64,000 nt of DNA from M3007 sp964646615 (GCA_964646615.1 CAZYEV010000032.1:22434-86433), one strand, 5' to 3'. Shown: positions 15,927 through 25,546, counted from the first letter of the stretch. A program made the numbers and translations. Notes: a model not told the origin generated them from the sequence alone.

Positions 15927-16613
15927 ATGGAGGTTTTGCTGGTATCGGCTACGCCCTTTGAAATAGCACCAACCTTAGAGCGTTTGGAGCGCGACTTCGA
16001 GAAAGGCCCGGGAGGCGCCTTCACGCGGGGAAACTTGCGTGTACTCCCGATCATTACCGGTGTTGGGCCAATAATAACGGCATGGCATTTGGGGCGGCTT
16101 TTTACGCAATATCGGCCCGATTGGGCCTTACATGCGGGTGTGGCCGGCGCTTTCGACCGCTCAATGTCGCTGGGCGATGTGGTGCAAATCACAACCGACC
16201 GCTTTGCCGACGTGGGCGTAGAGGAGGCCGATGGGCGCTTTACCGATGTGTTTGATCTGGGGCTGGCCAACCCCGACGAACCGCCTTTTGAGGGCGGTTG
16301 GCTGCGCAATACGGCAGCCGCAGAGGCGCGCTTCCTACCAGCCGTTACAGGCATCACCGTCAGCCGCGTGCATGGTCATGCACCTTCTATCGAGGCCATT
16401 CGGCAGAAATACCCGCAAGCACAGGTGGAAACAATGGAAAGCGCGGCCTTTTTTTATGCCTGTCTGCAGGCAGAAACACCGTTTTCACAAATACGCGCCC
16501 TGTCCAACTACGTAGAACCGCGCCAGCGCGAAGCCTGGAAGCTCGACCTGGCCATCGAGCGGCTGAATGCCGTGGTGGCAGACATGCTAAGCCTGCTGGT
16601 AGAGCACCTTTGA
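15927..16613 (+). CDS. mqnB: Futalosine hydrolase (menaquinone biosynthesis)
   Basis: 228 residues from ATG 15927 (MEVLLVSATPFEI). A nucleosidase-fold hydrolase that cleaves futalosine to dehypoxanthine futalosine and hypoxanthine in the alternative menaquinone pathway. The family-typical VSATPFEI start, ITGVGPIITAWHLG, the LHAGVAGAF loop, and ETMESAAFFYACL (the ME-S-A purine-binding motif of MTA/SAH nucleosidases) are all present, followed by QIRALSNYVEPR. The last motif favours MqnB over MTA/SAH nucleosidase. The other mqn genes are not in the window. Confidence 0.88.
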   Translation: MEVLLVSATPFEIAPTLERLERDFEKGPGGAFTRGNLRVLPIITGVGPIITAWHLGRLFTQYRPDWALHAGVAGAFDRSMSLGDVVQITTDRFADVGVEEADGRFTDVFDLGLANPDEPPFEGGWLRNTAAAEARFLPAVTGITVSRVHGHAPSIEAIRQKYPQAQVETMESAAFFYACLQAETPFSQIRALSNYVEPRQREAWKLDLAIERLNAVVADMLSLLVEHL

Positions 16614-16656
16614 GCCTGAATTCTTCCAACACTTCACTCGTTAATCGTCGTTAACC

Positions 16657-17538
16657 ATGCCCTTTGCGCCTTCCGAGCTCATCCTGAACCCCGACGGCAG
16701 CGTATATCACCTGCACTTGAGCCCCGAACAGGTAGCGCCGACCATCATCACCGTAGGCGACCCCGACCGCGTGGCTAAAGTGAGCCGGTACTTCGATGCT
16801 GTAGAGTGCCGCGTTCAAAAGCGCGAATTCGTTACCCACACCGGGCGTATTGGCCGGCTGCGGCTGAGCGTCATTTCTTCGGGCATCGGGCCAGACAACA
16901 TAGATATTGTTGTCAATGAAGTAGATGCCGTTTTTAACATAGACCTGCACACCCGCCAGCCAAAGGAGAAACCCACGACGCTGACATTCGTTCGGCTGGG
17001 CACAGCGGGCGGTCTGCAGCCCGAAGTGACCGTAGATAGCTTCGTCGCATCAGTGGGCGGGCTGGGCTTCGACGGCCTGCTGCTGGCCTATCAGGCAGAA
17101 CCGCTGTGGAAACATCCATTAGCCACGGCCTTGCGACAGCATTTTGAGCCAGCCGGCGGATTGCTGGCACCGCCCTACTACGCCTCGGGCGATACGGCTT
17201 TGCTGGCGGATGGGTTCTCCGAAGGCTTCCATCACGGCTACACGGCCACACACGGAGGCTTTTATGCCCCTCAGGGGCGTCAGCTGCGCGCACCACGGCG
17301 CCTGGCCAACTATCTGGACTATCTGCAGACCTTTGAATACGAAGGCCAGCGCATCTTGAACCTGGAAATGGAAACGGCAGCCCTCTTCGGGCTATGTCAG
17401 TTGCTGGGACATCGGGCGGCTTCCGTGAGCGCTATCATAGCCAATCGGGCTTTGGGTCGCTTCAGCCATGACCCCGAAGCGGCGGTACAGCGGCTCATTG
17501 AATACACCTTAGAGCGCCTGTCCGCGTCAGCGCCCTGA
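16657..17538 (+). CDS. Nucleoside phosphorylase (uridine phosphorylase-like)
   Basis: 293 residues of the PNP/UDP phosphorylase family. It cleaves a nucleoside with phosphate to base plus ribose 1-phosphate. Visible motifs: TVGDPDRV (phosphate loop), ISSGIGPDN, RLGTAGGLQ, and LNLEMETAALFGL with the ME-E ribose-binding pattern. The length suits the uridine phosphorylase-like branch common in Bacteroidota. It follows mqnB by 43 bases and may share its transcript. Its stop overlaps the 3' end of the convergent lipoprotein gene by 12 bases. Confidence 0.88.
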   Translation: MPFAPSELILNPDGSVYHLHLSPEQVAPTIITVGDPDRVAKVSRYFDAVECRVQKREFVTHTGRIGRLRLSVISSGIGPDNIDIVVNEVDAVFNIDLHTRQPKEKPTTLTFVRLGTAGGLQPEVTVDSFVASVGGLGFDGLLLAYQAEPLWKHPLATALRQHFEPAGGLLAPPYYASGDTALLADGFSEGFHHGYTATHGGFYAPQGRQLRAPRRLANYLDYLQTFEYEGQRILNLEMETAALFGLCQLLGHRAASVSAIIANRALGRFSHDPEAAVQRLIEYTLERLSASAP

Positions 17539-18579
17539 ACGCAGGTCGGTGCGCGCCATCCCTCGCGCCAGCATCTGGCGACGCAGGTCAAGGGCCGTGC
17601 GTTCCTGCTGTGTCAGACACGCAGGCGGACGTGCCCGTATCTGGTCCAACTCCGCCAGCACTTTGGATAAAGGCTGCCAATAGCTGCGCTCGTTGTCGAG
17701 AATGTCCGCCAGCACGAGATTTTTCAGGTGTTCCCACTCCGCCTCAAACAGGGGCGCCCTCCGAAAGGCCTGCTCGAGGCTGCGCAAAGTAGCCCAATGA
17801 TGCCCGGCTCCGAGATTGCTGGCGCTCTCCGTCCAGCTCATCGGAAAAACCCATACCGGTAGGGGAGACTCCATGCTATCTATCGGATAAAGCCGAAGGC
17901 AGAGTTGGGCAAAATAGTCGTCCTGTTGGCCTTCTGTCTGTTGTGCTTCACGTGCTAATGCACTGTAATCTAAGGCAATACCACCTCTATAGCGCCGGAA
18001 ATAGCGCAAGTATTCATCGAGCCAACGCATATCGGGCTGCGCTTCCGGTGTGGGTCTTCGCAGGCCGTAGCGCAGGGCCGTTTGGAGCGTATCGCGCAGG
18101 GCAAGCCCAGTTCGCAGGTGTTCGGCTAATGCGGAGTCGCTACCGACGGCCTGCGTTGACCAGCGAAGCAGGCGTTGAGCACAGGCTGTTCCGAAAAGGG
18201 CCTGCAGGCGCTTTTCGTGCCGCCAGCGAAGCGCTTCTTCCGCCGTTCGCCTGTCGGGCTTGACCAACCCTCCGAAGACCCACCCCGTCTGGCCGTCGGA
18301 GGTGCGCACGCGCAACCATGGTTCCCACAACAGCGAGCCGCCCGAATAAATGCCCGACAGGTAAGGGCTGACCTCGCCCACATCAAAAAGGGCCTCACCC
18401 ACACGCAACGGCCGGATGATAGCGCCATTTTCTTCGGGTATCTGTCGAAGGGAGGTGGTGCCCGTAACGCGAAGCGCCGAAACATCGACTGAACCGCCAT
18501 AGCAAGCCGCAAACAACACGCCCAAGAGCCAATGCGCTGCACTGAAGCGCAATAAAAAGCAGGTAATCAGACACCTCAT
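17527..18579 (-). CDS. Lipoprotein with bacterial SH3-like domain
   Basis: 350 residues from ATG 18579 (MRCLITCFLLRF). The signal peptide ends in LFAAC, a good lipobox, so a lipid-anchored periplasmic or surface protein is likely. Residues about 35-115 look like a bacterial SH3 domain: LRVGEALFDVGEV, LLWEPWLRVRTSDGQTGWVFGGLV. The rest is helical with no recognised motif. The SH3 part suggests binding to peptidoglycan or peptides. The longer frame opening at 18639 adds a hydrophilic segment ahead of the lipobox and is not preferred. No enzymatic domain was seen. Confidence 0.65.
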   Translation of the reverse strand: MRCLITCFLLRFSAAHWLLGVLFAACYGGSVDVSALRVTGTTSLRQIPEENGAIIRPLRVGEALFDVGEVSPYLSGIYSGGSLLWEPWLRVRTSDGQTGWVFGGLVKPDRRTAEEALRWRHEKRLQALFGTACAQRLLRWSTQAVGSDSALAEHLRTGLALRDTLQTALRYGLRRPTPEAQPDMRWLDEYLRYFRRYRGGIALDYSALAREAQQTEGQQDDYFAQLCLRLYPIDSMESPLPVWVFPMSWTESASNLGAGHHWATLRSLEQAFRRAPLFEAEWEHLKNLVLADILDNERSYWQPLSKVLAELDQIRARPPACLTQQERTALDLRRQMLARGMARTDLRSGR

Positions 18580-18667
18580 GGTAGCTTCAATTGTCGGGTT
18601 AAACGCCGCCTTCGAGGGTGAAGCATGCTTTTGGTTCATTAGAAAGCCCTTAGAGTTGGGGGAGTTT

Positions 18668-18675
18668 TACTTTTG
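18668..18675 (+). promoter_or_regulatory. -7 promoter element that decides the ATPase start
   Basis: TACTTTTG lies at 18668-18675. It contains the TTG at 18673 that would open a longer frame, so translation must start downstream, at ATG 18721. Confidence 0.55.
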
Positions 18676-18720
18676 GGTAACATTCTGCCCATAACTTCGC
18701 CTTCCACTTTGCGAGCAAAC

Positions 18721-21192
18721 ATGGTTGAAACCGAAATTAAGTCTTCTTTGACGGAACTTCATGGCCTGACGGAGGCCGAAGTAGCCGATAGCCGTGCCCG
18801 GTATGGCTCCAATACCCTCCAGTGGCATGAGCGCCGGCAGCTGACGCACCTGATCTGGCAGACGCTCAAGGAGCCTATTTTTCTGCTCTTGCTGGTAGCC
18901 TGTGCGCTGTATTTTGTACTGGGCGATTATACCGAGGGCTGGCTGATGGCCGCCGCGATTGTTTTTGTGATGGTGATTGAGGTCGCTCAGGAGTACCGGA
19001 GCGAGCGGGCATTAGAAGCCCTACGCCAATACACACAGCCTTTGGTGAGAGTGCGTCGCGGCGGCCGCGAAGTGTCGGTGCGTTCGGAGGATCTGGTGGT
19101 AGGCGATATCGTTTTGTTTTCAGAAGGCGAACGTCTGCCCGCCGACGCTATAGTGGTACACCAGAACGATCTCACAGTAGATGAGTCCTTGTTAACGGGT
19201 GAGTCCTTGCCAGTAGCAAAATCCGCTAATGGTGACCAAAATCGCCTGTATCAGGGCACGGTAGTCGCCACAGGCATGGGGGTCGGTCGTGTGGAAGCCG
19301 TTGGCAATGCTACCGAGTTTGGTCGCCTGGGCCGCGCCATTGAGGCCATCAAGCCAGAGCCAACACCTCTCCAGCGCCAGCTGGAGCGCTTCGTACGTCA
19401 GATGCTGTACGCGGGTCTGGCAGCATTCGTTCTGGTTTTTGCCATTAATTTTTTCTATACACAACAACTTGCGGCGGCGCTGCTGTACTCACTATCGCTG
19501 GCCATGGCTATCCTACCCTCTGAGATACCTGTGGCCTTCGCCTCCTTCATGGCCCTGGGCGCCTACCGCATGAGTCAGCGCAGTATCTTGGTCAAGCAGC
19601 CCAAAACGGTAGAAAGCCTCGGCTCGGCCACTGTGATTTGCTTAGATAAAACGGGCACCATTACCGAAAACCGCATGACCGTGGCCGAAGTGCTCGACTA
19701 TTCGGGACGCGGCCTGTGCTTAGAATACGCCATGTGGGCCAGCGAGCCAGAGCCGTTCGACGCCATGGAAGTGGCCATTCATGAAGCCTATGCACGTCAG
19801 ACCGCCACAGACCGCCGCCCGCATTTTCGCCTGTTTCGCGAGTATCCGCTGGGCGGCACTCCGCCCATGATGACGCACGTCTTTGCAAGCGTCTTGGGCG
19901 ACGATGACCTCATTGTGGCCTCCAAAGGCGCCGTAGAGCGAATCCTCCGCGTGTGTGCATCCGTAGATGACGCCACGCGCAAGGATGTGCTGGAAAAAAC
20001 GCAGCAACTGGCCGAAAAAGGTTACCGCATTCTGGGAGTAGCTTCAGCGACCTGCCCCTCTGGCAAACTGCCCGACAACCAGGACGATTTCAAGTGGCAA
20101 TTTGAAGGGCTGGTGGCGCTGCACGACCCACCCAAGCCCAACATCCGGGCCGTGTTCGAGCGCTTCTACGCCGCTGGCGTTCAGGTAAAAATGATTACCG
20201 GCGACCACCCAGCCACTGCCCTGAACATCGCCGAGCGCAGCGGCCTGCGCCACAACGGCACCGCGCTGACGGGGCAGGAAGTCATGACCATGGCTCCGGA
20301 AGCCCTCCAACAACAGGTCGGGCACACCTCCGTTTTTGCCCGCATGTTCCCGGAAGCCAAACTGCGCATCGTAGAGGCCCTGAAGGCCAATGGCGAAGTC
20401 GTGGCCATGACCGGCGACGGCGTCAACGACGCCCCAGCACTCAAAGCCGCCCAAATCGGCATTGCTATGGGGCAGCGCGGCACCGAGACCGCACGCGCAG
20501 CAGCCTCTATGGTCTTGCTCGACGATGACCTTTCACGCATGGTTACGGCCATCGAAATGGGCCGCCGCATCTATGCCAACCTGCGCAAGGCCATCCGGTA
20601 CGTCATCAGCATCCACGTGCCCATTGTGCTGACGGTCGTCCTGCCGCTCATGTTCGGCTGGCATTATCTGTACATGCTGGCGCCCGTGCACGTTATTTTT
20701 ATGGAACTGCTCATGGACCCCACCTGCGCAGTCGTCTATGAAAACGACCCAGGCGACCCTGACCTGTTGGAACAGCCGCCGCGGCGCCACCAGTCCTCCC
20801 TGTTCTCGTTCGGCGAAATCCTGCTCAGCATTGCCCAGGGTCTGGCCATCACCGCCGGCATCTTTGTGCTGTATCACTACGCCATCGCCCAGGGCGCCAG
20901 CGAGGCGAAAACACGGGCCTTCGTGTTCGCCACGCTCATGGTCGCTAACATTTTCCTGACGTTGGTCAACCGCTCGTTTGAGCACAGCATCGTGCACACC
21001 CTGCGCTATCCCAACCGCACCCTTTGGCTCGTGCTGGCAATAGCGGCCCTCGTTCTGGCTGCCGTCCTGTTCGTCCCCTGGGTGCGCGGGCTGTTCCAGA
21101 TGGAGGCCCTCACCCCTGCCGAACTGGGCCTGTGCACACTGACCGCATTTGTCAGCGTCTTCTGGGTAGAGCTAACTAAGCGGTGGCGCTAA
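18721..21192 (+). CDS. P-type cation-transporting ATPase (P2-like)
   Basis: 823 residues from ATG 18721 (MVETEIKSSL). Order of elements: an N-terminal cation ATPase domain (LHGLTEAEVADSRARYGSN), two membrane helices, the actuator motif LTGES, a third and fourth helix with the ion-site motif AILPSEIPVAF, the phosphorylation motif DKTGTIT (Asp309), the nucleotide-binding domain, and MTGDGVNDAPALKAAQIGIA, then four C-terminal helices. PSEIP in helix M4 is close to the PEEIP/PEGL motifs of Ca/Mn-type P2 pumps. The transported ion cannot be settled from this; Ca2+ or Mn2+ export is the likeliest. Confidence 0.9.
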   Translation: MVETEIKSSLTELHGLTEAEVADSRARYGSNTLQWHERRQLTHLIWQTLKEPIFLLLLVACALYFVLGDYTEGWLMAAAIVFVMVIEVAQEYRSERALEALRQYTQPLVRVRRGGREVSVRSEDLVVGDIVLFSEGERLPADAIVVHQNDLTVDESLLTGESLPVAKSANGDQNRLYQGTVVATGMGVGRVEAVGNATEFGRLGRAIEAIKPEPTPLQRQLERFVRQMLYAGLAAFVLVFAINFFYTQQLAAALLYSLSLAMAILPSEIPVAFASFMALGAYRMSQRSILVKQPKTVESLGSATVICLDKTGTITENRMTVAEVLDYSGRGLCLEYAMWASEPEPFDAMEVAIHEAYARQTATDRRPHFRLFREYPLGGTPPMMTHVFASVLGDDDLIVASKGAVERILRVCASVDDATRKDVLEKTQQLAEKGYRILGVASATCPSGKLPDNQDDFKWQFEGLVALHDPPKPNIRAVFERFYAAGVQVKMITGDHPATALNIAERSGLRHNGTALTGQEVMTMAPEALQQQVGHTSVFARMFPEAKLRIVEALKANGEVVAMTGDGVNDAPALKAAQIGIAMGQRGTETARAAASMVLLDDDLSRMVTAIEMGRRIYANLRKAIRYVISIHVPIVLTVVLPLMFGWHYLYMLAPVHVIFMELLMDPTCAVVYENDPGDPDLLEQPPRRHQSSLFSFGEILLSIAQGLAITAGIFVLYHYAIAQGASEAKTRAFVFATLMVANIFLTLVNRSFEHSIVHTLRYPNRTLWLVLAIAALVLAAVLFVPWVRGLFQMEALTPAELGLCTLTAFVSVFWVELTKRWR

Positions 21193-21255
21193 GCTCATAC
21201 GAGGCGCCCGCCTCGCATCCCTCGCATGCTCCTATTCTTAGGGCTTTGCCCTACA
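21193..21255. terminator. Convergent gap with two short hairpins
   Basis: Between the ATPase stop and the glycosyltransferase stop are two small inverted repeats: CGAGGC/GCCTCG around 21199-21214, and TAGGGC-TTT-GCCCTA around 21239-21253. Neither has a clear T-run. They may act as a weak bidirectional terminator. Confidence 0.3.
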
Positions 21256-22425
21256 TTAACCTACCAGCGCCGCATACAGCGCCCGCAACCGCTTTGCACT
21301 CTGGCGCACGTCGTAGTTCTGTTCTACGTGTGCCCGAGCGCGCTGCGCAAAGCCTTCGTATTCAGCGCTTTGCATGGTGTAAAAGCGCCGGATAGCCTGC
21401 GCCAGTGCTGCGGCGTCGCCTTCCTCGACCAGCAGGCCCGTTTTCTCGTGCGCCACCAGCAGCGGCAGGTCGGCGTGGCGCGTGGCCAGCACGGGCAGCC
21501 CCACAGCCTGAGCCTCGAGTAAGGCCACCGGCGAAGCCTCGTGGTCGCCGTCGGCAGCGCGCTGGCTGGGGTGGATAAAGGCATCGAAGCCCGCCAGAAA
21601 AGCCGGCATCTGGCGGTGTTCTACCGGCGGCAGCAGCGTTACGCATGCCCCCAATCGGTGTTTTTCGATGAAATCCAGCACCTGTCGGTACAGCCGCTCA
21701 TCGTAGCGCTCACCTGCCAGCGTCAGGTGCAGACCGGGGCAGTCAGCACACGCCTGGCGCACCGCCTCCAACGTCGTCAGATGGCCCTTTTTGGGCGTAA
21801 ACGTGGATACCTGCACTAAGTGCAGACGCCCGGCGGGTTTGGTTTTTTTATGAAATGAGAAGACCGACAGGTCGGGGCTGGGCGGCACAATGGCAATTTT
21901 ATCGGAAGGGCAGCCTAAGGCGCTCAAACGCGCCGCCCCAAACGGGCTGGCCACCACTAAGCGCGCCGCCTGCTCGAACAGCCGTTGGTACTGTTGCCGA
22001 AGAGCCGGGCGCGTGTGCAGAATTTTCTCATAATCAAAGCCATAGAACGTTACCACCAGCGGCCGGCGCAATCGGCGAGCCATTGGCGCGTACAGGCAGC
22101 CCACCGGCCCAAAGTGTGCGTGCAGCACATCGGGCGGCGAAGCGCTCAGACGCCCCGCCAGCCAGTAGGCATAGGTGGGTAAAAAACGCTGCGAGCGCGT
22201 GAACAGGCGGCGGATGGCCGGAAAATCTGCCTCCGAATGGGCATCGAGCAGACCCGGCAACTGGAACGGATACCGGTAGGCCCGAAACGAGGACTGCCAG
22301 AATTCCCCTTGAATCATCCAGGGCGCGCCGATTTCCACCTGCGTATCAGGCAGGTAGCGCAGCAGGTAGCTGACCCAGTTGAGCGTCGTAGGCAGGTAAT
22401 AATCGAACAGGTGCAGGACGCGCAT
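21256..22425 (-). CDS. Glycosyltransferase family 4
   Basis: 389 residues, cytosolic GT-B fold. N-terminal domain: MRVLHLFDYYLPTTLNWVSYLL, then VLHAHFGPVGCLYA and VVTFYGFDYEK. C-terminal nucleotide-sugar domain: LHLVQVSTFTPKKGHLTTLEA, LTLAGERYDERLY, FIHPSQRAADGDHEASPVALLEAQAVGLPVLAT, where E-SPVALLEA is the GT4 EX7E motif. This resembles the colanic-acid type (WcaL/AmsK) exopolysaccharide transferases. It sits 20 bases after dedA at the end of a minus-strand cluster. The sugar and acceptor are unknown. Confidence 0.88.
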   Translation of the reverse strand: MRVLHLFDYYLPTTLNWVSYLLRYLPDTQVEIGAPWMIQGEFWQSSFRAYRYPFQLPGLLDAHSEADFPAIRRLFTRSQRFLPTYAYWLAGRLSASPPDVLHAHFGPVGCLYAPMARRLRRPLVVTFYGFDYEKILHTRPALRQQYQRLFEQAARLVVASPFGAARLSALGCPSDKIAIVPPSPDLSVFSFHKKTKPAGRLHLVQVSTFTPKKGHLTTLEAVRQACADCPGLHLTLAGERYDERLYRQVLDFIEKHRLGACVTLLPPVEHRQMPAFLAGFDAFIHPSQRAADGDHEASPVALLEAQAVGLPVLATRHADLPLLVAHEKTGLLVEEGDAAALAQAIRRFYTMQSAEYEGFAQRARAHVEQNYDVRQSAKRLRALYAALVG

Positions 22426-22445
22426 GGGCGTGGGCGAGCCGGGAT

Positions 22446-23108
22446 TTATTTGGGAAAATTGCGGCGCGGCATCCAGCGCGCGTTGCGGATGAACTCGAAA
22501 GCAATGGGCAGCAGCGACACAGCAATGATGCCAAAGACCACGATTTCAAAGTTGTTTTTCACAATGGGTATCTGGCCAAAATAGTAGCCGGCCAGAGTCA
22601 GGCTGGTAACCCACAAGATGCCGCCGCCAATGCAGTAGCCGATGAAACGGCGATAGCGCATCTGGCCCACACCGGCCACGAAGGGCGCAAACGTGCGCAC
22701 GATGGGCACGAAGCGAGCAATGACGAGCGTGCGACCGCCATACTTCTCATAGAACTCCTGCGTGCGCTCCACGTGCTTGCGTTTGATGAACCAGTAATCG
22801 CGCGTGAACACGCGGTCACCCAGAAATTTGCCGAAGAAGTAGTTCGTGTTGTCGCCCAGAATGGCCGCACAAAAGAGGATGGGAATGAGCAGCCACACGT
22901 TGAGAATGCCCGTTTTGGCCGTGATGGCCCCGGCTGCAAAGAGCAGCGAGTCGCCGGGCAAAAAAGGCGTTACCACCAGACCCGTTTCACAGAAAATAAT
23001 GAGCGCCAGCAGGACATAGGTGAGCAGCTGGTAGTCGCGCATAATGCTTTCCAAATGGACATCTAAATGGCGAATGAAGTCGAAAAACTGGGCGAGCAAG
23101 TCAAGCAT
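22446..23108 (-). CDS. DedA/VTT family membrane protein
   Basis: 220 residues with about five hydrophobic segments. The DedA signatures are complete: CETGLVVTPFLPGDSLLFAAG (the E-x-x-PGD region), LGDNTNYFFGKFLG, and FVPIVRTFAPFVAGVGQM with the conserved Arg of the R-x-x-xP motif, followed by an amphipathic reentrant segment. DedA proteins take part in lipid (undecaprenyl phosphate, phospholipid) flipping and envelope homeostasis. Packed between the endonuclease and glycosyltransferase genes, with 36- and 20-base gaps. Confidence 0.93.
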   Translation of the reverse strand: MLDLLAQFFDFIRHLDVHLESIMRDYQLLTYVLLALIIFCETGLVVTPFLPGDSLLFAAGAITAKTGILNVWLLIPILFCAAILGDNTNYFFGKFLGDRVFTRDYWFIKRKHVERTQEFYEKYGGRTLVIARFVPIVRTFAPFVAGVGQMRYRRFIGYCIGGGILWVTSLTLAGYYFGQIPIVKNNFEIVVFGIIAVSLLPIAFEFIRNARWMPRRNFPK

Positions 23109-23144
23109 GAAACGAGGTTAGTGGTGGTGAAGGATAGAATGCTT

Positions 23145-24284
23145 TTAGTAGGGGCCAACCACGACCATGGCCACACCGCGCAGCGGAGGCCCATCGAGAG
23201 GCGTCAGGATGAGTTCCAGGACAGCAAAGCCACTGGCGAGATGGTCCGGCAATTCCAGGTTGAGTGTAAACAAGCCAGCGTCAGCCGATTGTGGGGGCCA
23301 GGTGAACAGTTCTTGCCCCAATACCGAGAGCAGGCGCAGGCGCACCAGGCCGCTTTCGGGCAAGAGGGTCTCTACCCTACCCTGCCCGTGCCACGGGTTG
23401 GGCATCACGCGCAGGGGTAGCCTTGCCGGCCTTTGGGCAGTCGTCGTCGAGCAATCGTCGGGCAATTCCGGGCAATACAACCGACGCGCCAGCGTACAGT
23501 CGAGAATGAATGGGTTGGGTTTATTTTGCTGATAAGGTGCTATGCGCCAGGTCCTTATCAGCTCAGCCGAGTCGGCGCGGTCCTGGTAATGCCACTGGCA
23601 CAACGTGGCGCGCTGGATATCGAAGAAGTTCGGATCCGCATTGAGCGCCTCGGTCGTGTACATAGTGTAGAAGTAGAAGACAGCGCGCGCCACATCACCT
23701 TTGGCGGCCTGATGTGGCTCAAAGTTCGTGCTGTTCGATTTGCTGTACAGGTGGGCGTTGGTAGTGGGTTTCGAGGTCAGGACGAAGGTCCGGTAAAACC
23801 ATTGGTTGGTTTTTTCGTCGGGTATGTTGGCAAAGGGCTTGTTGCTGCGAGCGATATTGACGGGCGTACGGGCCGGGAAGAGGTGGTGCATATCGCTGCG
23901 GGGGTTACCACTGCCCGAGCCCTTCGATTGCGGATAAACGTGCTCGGCGCTAATGCCCAACGGGCCCCCGTCCTGGTACAGGTATTGCCGCGGGTTTTGC
24001 GTGCGGTCTAAGTACAGCGCGTGCATGGAGTAGATGCAGCGCACGCTGTCGTCATCTACAGAAAAGACCCGTGCATACATCGTGTCGCGGGCGTTGGAGT
24101 AATTCAGCACTTTGGATGGCTTGTACTGGGTTACCACCGCCTGGTACAGCTCTGAACCACTCAGGTTGGGAAATACGGGCGTATAAACCTGGGCGTCAAG
24201 TCGGCTCGGCGATGTCTGCCACCCCAGGAGCAGCCCGAACAGGAAAGCAAACTTAGCGGAAAACCGAATGTACGGATTGGGCAT
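23145..24284 (-). CDS. Secreted endonuclease I family nuclease with T9SS domain (copy 1)
   Basis: 379 residues with a signal peptide (residues about 1-31, ending at DAQ). The PF04231 endonuclease I fold is seen: EHVYPQSKGSGSGNPRSDMH (the His-Me zone with its EH), HLFPARTPVNIARSNKPF, and CQWHYQDRAD late in the domain. Residues about 305-379 resemble a Por-secretion domain (VMPNPWHGQGRV, LLSVLGQEL). These enzymes degrade extracellular DNA. This copy is a close paralogue of its neighbour at 24337-25518. Export and the nuclease are family knowledge; activity is inferred from intact motifs. Confidence 0.88.
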   Translation of the reverse strand: MPNPYIRFSAKFAFLFGLLLGWQTSPSRLDAQVYTPVFPNLSGSELYQAVVTQYKPSKVLNYSNARDTMYARVFSVDDDSVRCIYSMHALYLDRTQNPRQYLYQDGGPLGISAEHVYPQSKGSGSGNPRSDMHHLFPARTPVNIARSNKPFANIPDEKTNQWFYRTFVLTSKPTTNAHLYSKSNSTNFEPHQAAKGDVARAVFYFYTMYTTEALNADPNFFDIQRATLCQWHYQDRADSAELIRTWRIAPYQQNKPNPFILDCTLARRLYCPELPDDCSTTTAQRPARLPLRVMPNPWHGQGRVETLLPESGLVRLRLLSVLGQELFTWPPQSADAGLFTLNLELPDHLASGFAVLELILTPLDGPPLRGVAMVVVGPY

Positions 24285-24336
24285 CAGGTACAGATTACGA
24301 TGAGAATGGGAATAGCGTAAGGGTCAGGTGCCCGGT

Positions 24337-25518
24337 TCAGTGGCTTTCCAGGATTACAGTTGTCAGGCCTCGCAGCGGCTGGCCATCGGGCCGTATCAGG
24401 GTCAGTTCCAAAAAGGCAAAGCCGTTGGCCGGCTGGTTGGGCCATTCGAGGTCGAGTGCAAAAACGCCCGCTTCGGCGGGTTGTGCGGGCCAGATAGCCA
24501 GTTCCTGCCCCAGTACAGAGAGCAGGCGCAGGCGTACCTGGCCGCCTTCGGGCAAGAGCGCCTCTACCCTACCCTGCCCGCGCCACGGGTTGGGCATCAT
24601 GCGCAAAGGCAGTACAGGCGTCTGCGGGGCTTTAGCCGATACCGTCTGACAATCGTTGGGCAGTTCCGGGCAGTACAGTCGGCGCGCCAGCGTGCAATCG
24701 AGGACGAATGGGTTGGGCTTGTTTTGCTGGTAAGGCGCTATGCGCCAGGTTTTTATCAGCTCAGCCGAGTCGGCGCGGTCCTGGTAGTGCCACTGACACA
24801 GGGTGGCGCGCTGGTTTTCAAAAAAATTCGCATCCGCATTGAGCGCCTCCGTGGTGTACATGGTGTAGAAATAAAACACCGCTCGGGCAATATCCCCTTT
24901 GGCCGCCTGACGCACCTCAAAGTTGGCGGCATTCGATTTGCTGTACAGGTGGGCATTCACAGCAGGCTTTGCCGTCAGGGTAAAGGTTTTGTAGAACCAC
25001 TGCTGCACCTCTTCGTCTGGGATGTTAGCAAAAGGCTTGTTGCTGCGGGCTTCGTTGACCGGTGTACGGGCCGGGAAGAGGTGGTGCATGTCGCTGCGAG
25101 CGTTACCGCTGCCGGCGCCTTTTGACTGGGGGTAGGCGTGTTCCGTGCCGATACCCAAAGGGCCGCCGTTCTGGAACAGGTACTGGCGTGGGTTTTGCGT
25201 CCGGTCTAAATACAGGGTATGGGTCGAGTAAATGCAGCGCACGCTGTCGTCATCTACCGCATAGACGCGCACGAACATCGTGTCGCGGGCATTGGCGTAG
25301 TCCAGCACCGTTGCAGGCTTGTAGCTGGCCACCAGCGCCTGATAGAGCGCCGAACCGCTCAGCGCCGGGAAAACAGGCGTATAGACCTGGGCATTCAGCC
25401 GGCTGTAGAGCGCCGGAACCAACAGGAGTAATGCCACAAAAAAGACGGAGCAAAGGGTCTGTTGGCCAGAATGCCCACGGTAGCGAGTGAGTACAGCGGA
25501 GCAGTGCATATTTTTCAT
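24337..25518 (-). CDS. Secreted endonuclease I family nuclease with T9SS domain (copy 2)
   Basis: 393 residues, same architecture as copy 1: signal peptide ending near LNAQ, then EHAYPQSKGAGSGNARSDMH, HLFPARTPVNEARSNKPF and the CQWHYQDRAD motif, and a C-terminal RMMPNPWRGQG... LLSVLGQEL sorting domain. The two copies are recognisably similar along their whole length, with changes spread throughout rather than in one block, so the duplication is not very recent. The gap to yidC is 28 bases, so it may be read with yidC. ATG 25518 is used; ATG 25509 is also possible. Confidence 0.88.
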   Translation of the reverse strand: MKNMHCSAVLTRYRGHSGQQTLCSVFFVALLLLVPALYSRLNAQVYTPVFPALSGSALYQALVASYKPATVLDYANARDTMFVRVYAVDDDSVRCIYSTHTLYLDRTQNPRQYLFQNGGPLGIGTEHAYPQSKGAGSGNARSDMHHLFPARTPVNEARSNKPFANIPDEEVQQWFYKTFTLTAKPAVNAHLYSKSNAANFEVRQAAKGDIARAVFYFYTMYTTEALNADANFFENQRATLCQWHYQDRADSAELIKTWRIAPYQQNKPNPFVLDCTLARRLYCPELPNDCQTVSAKAPQTPVLPLRMMPNPWRGQGRVEALLPEGGQVRLRLLSVLGQELAIWPAQPAEAGVFALDLEWPNQPANGFAFLELTLIRPDGQPLRGLTTVILESH

Positions 25519-25546
25519 AGAAAAGAGCCTTTCAGCGAGTACGCCC

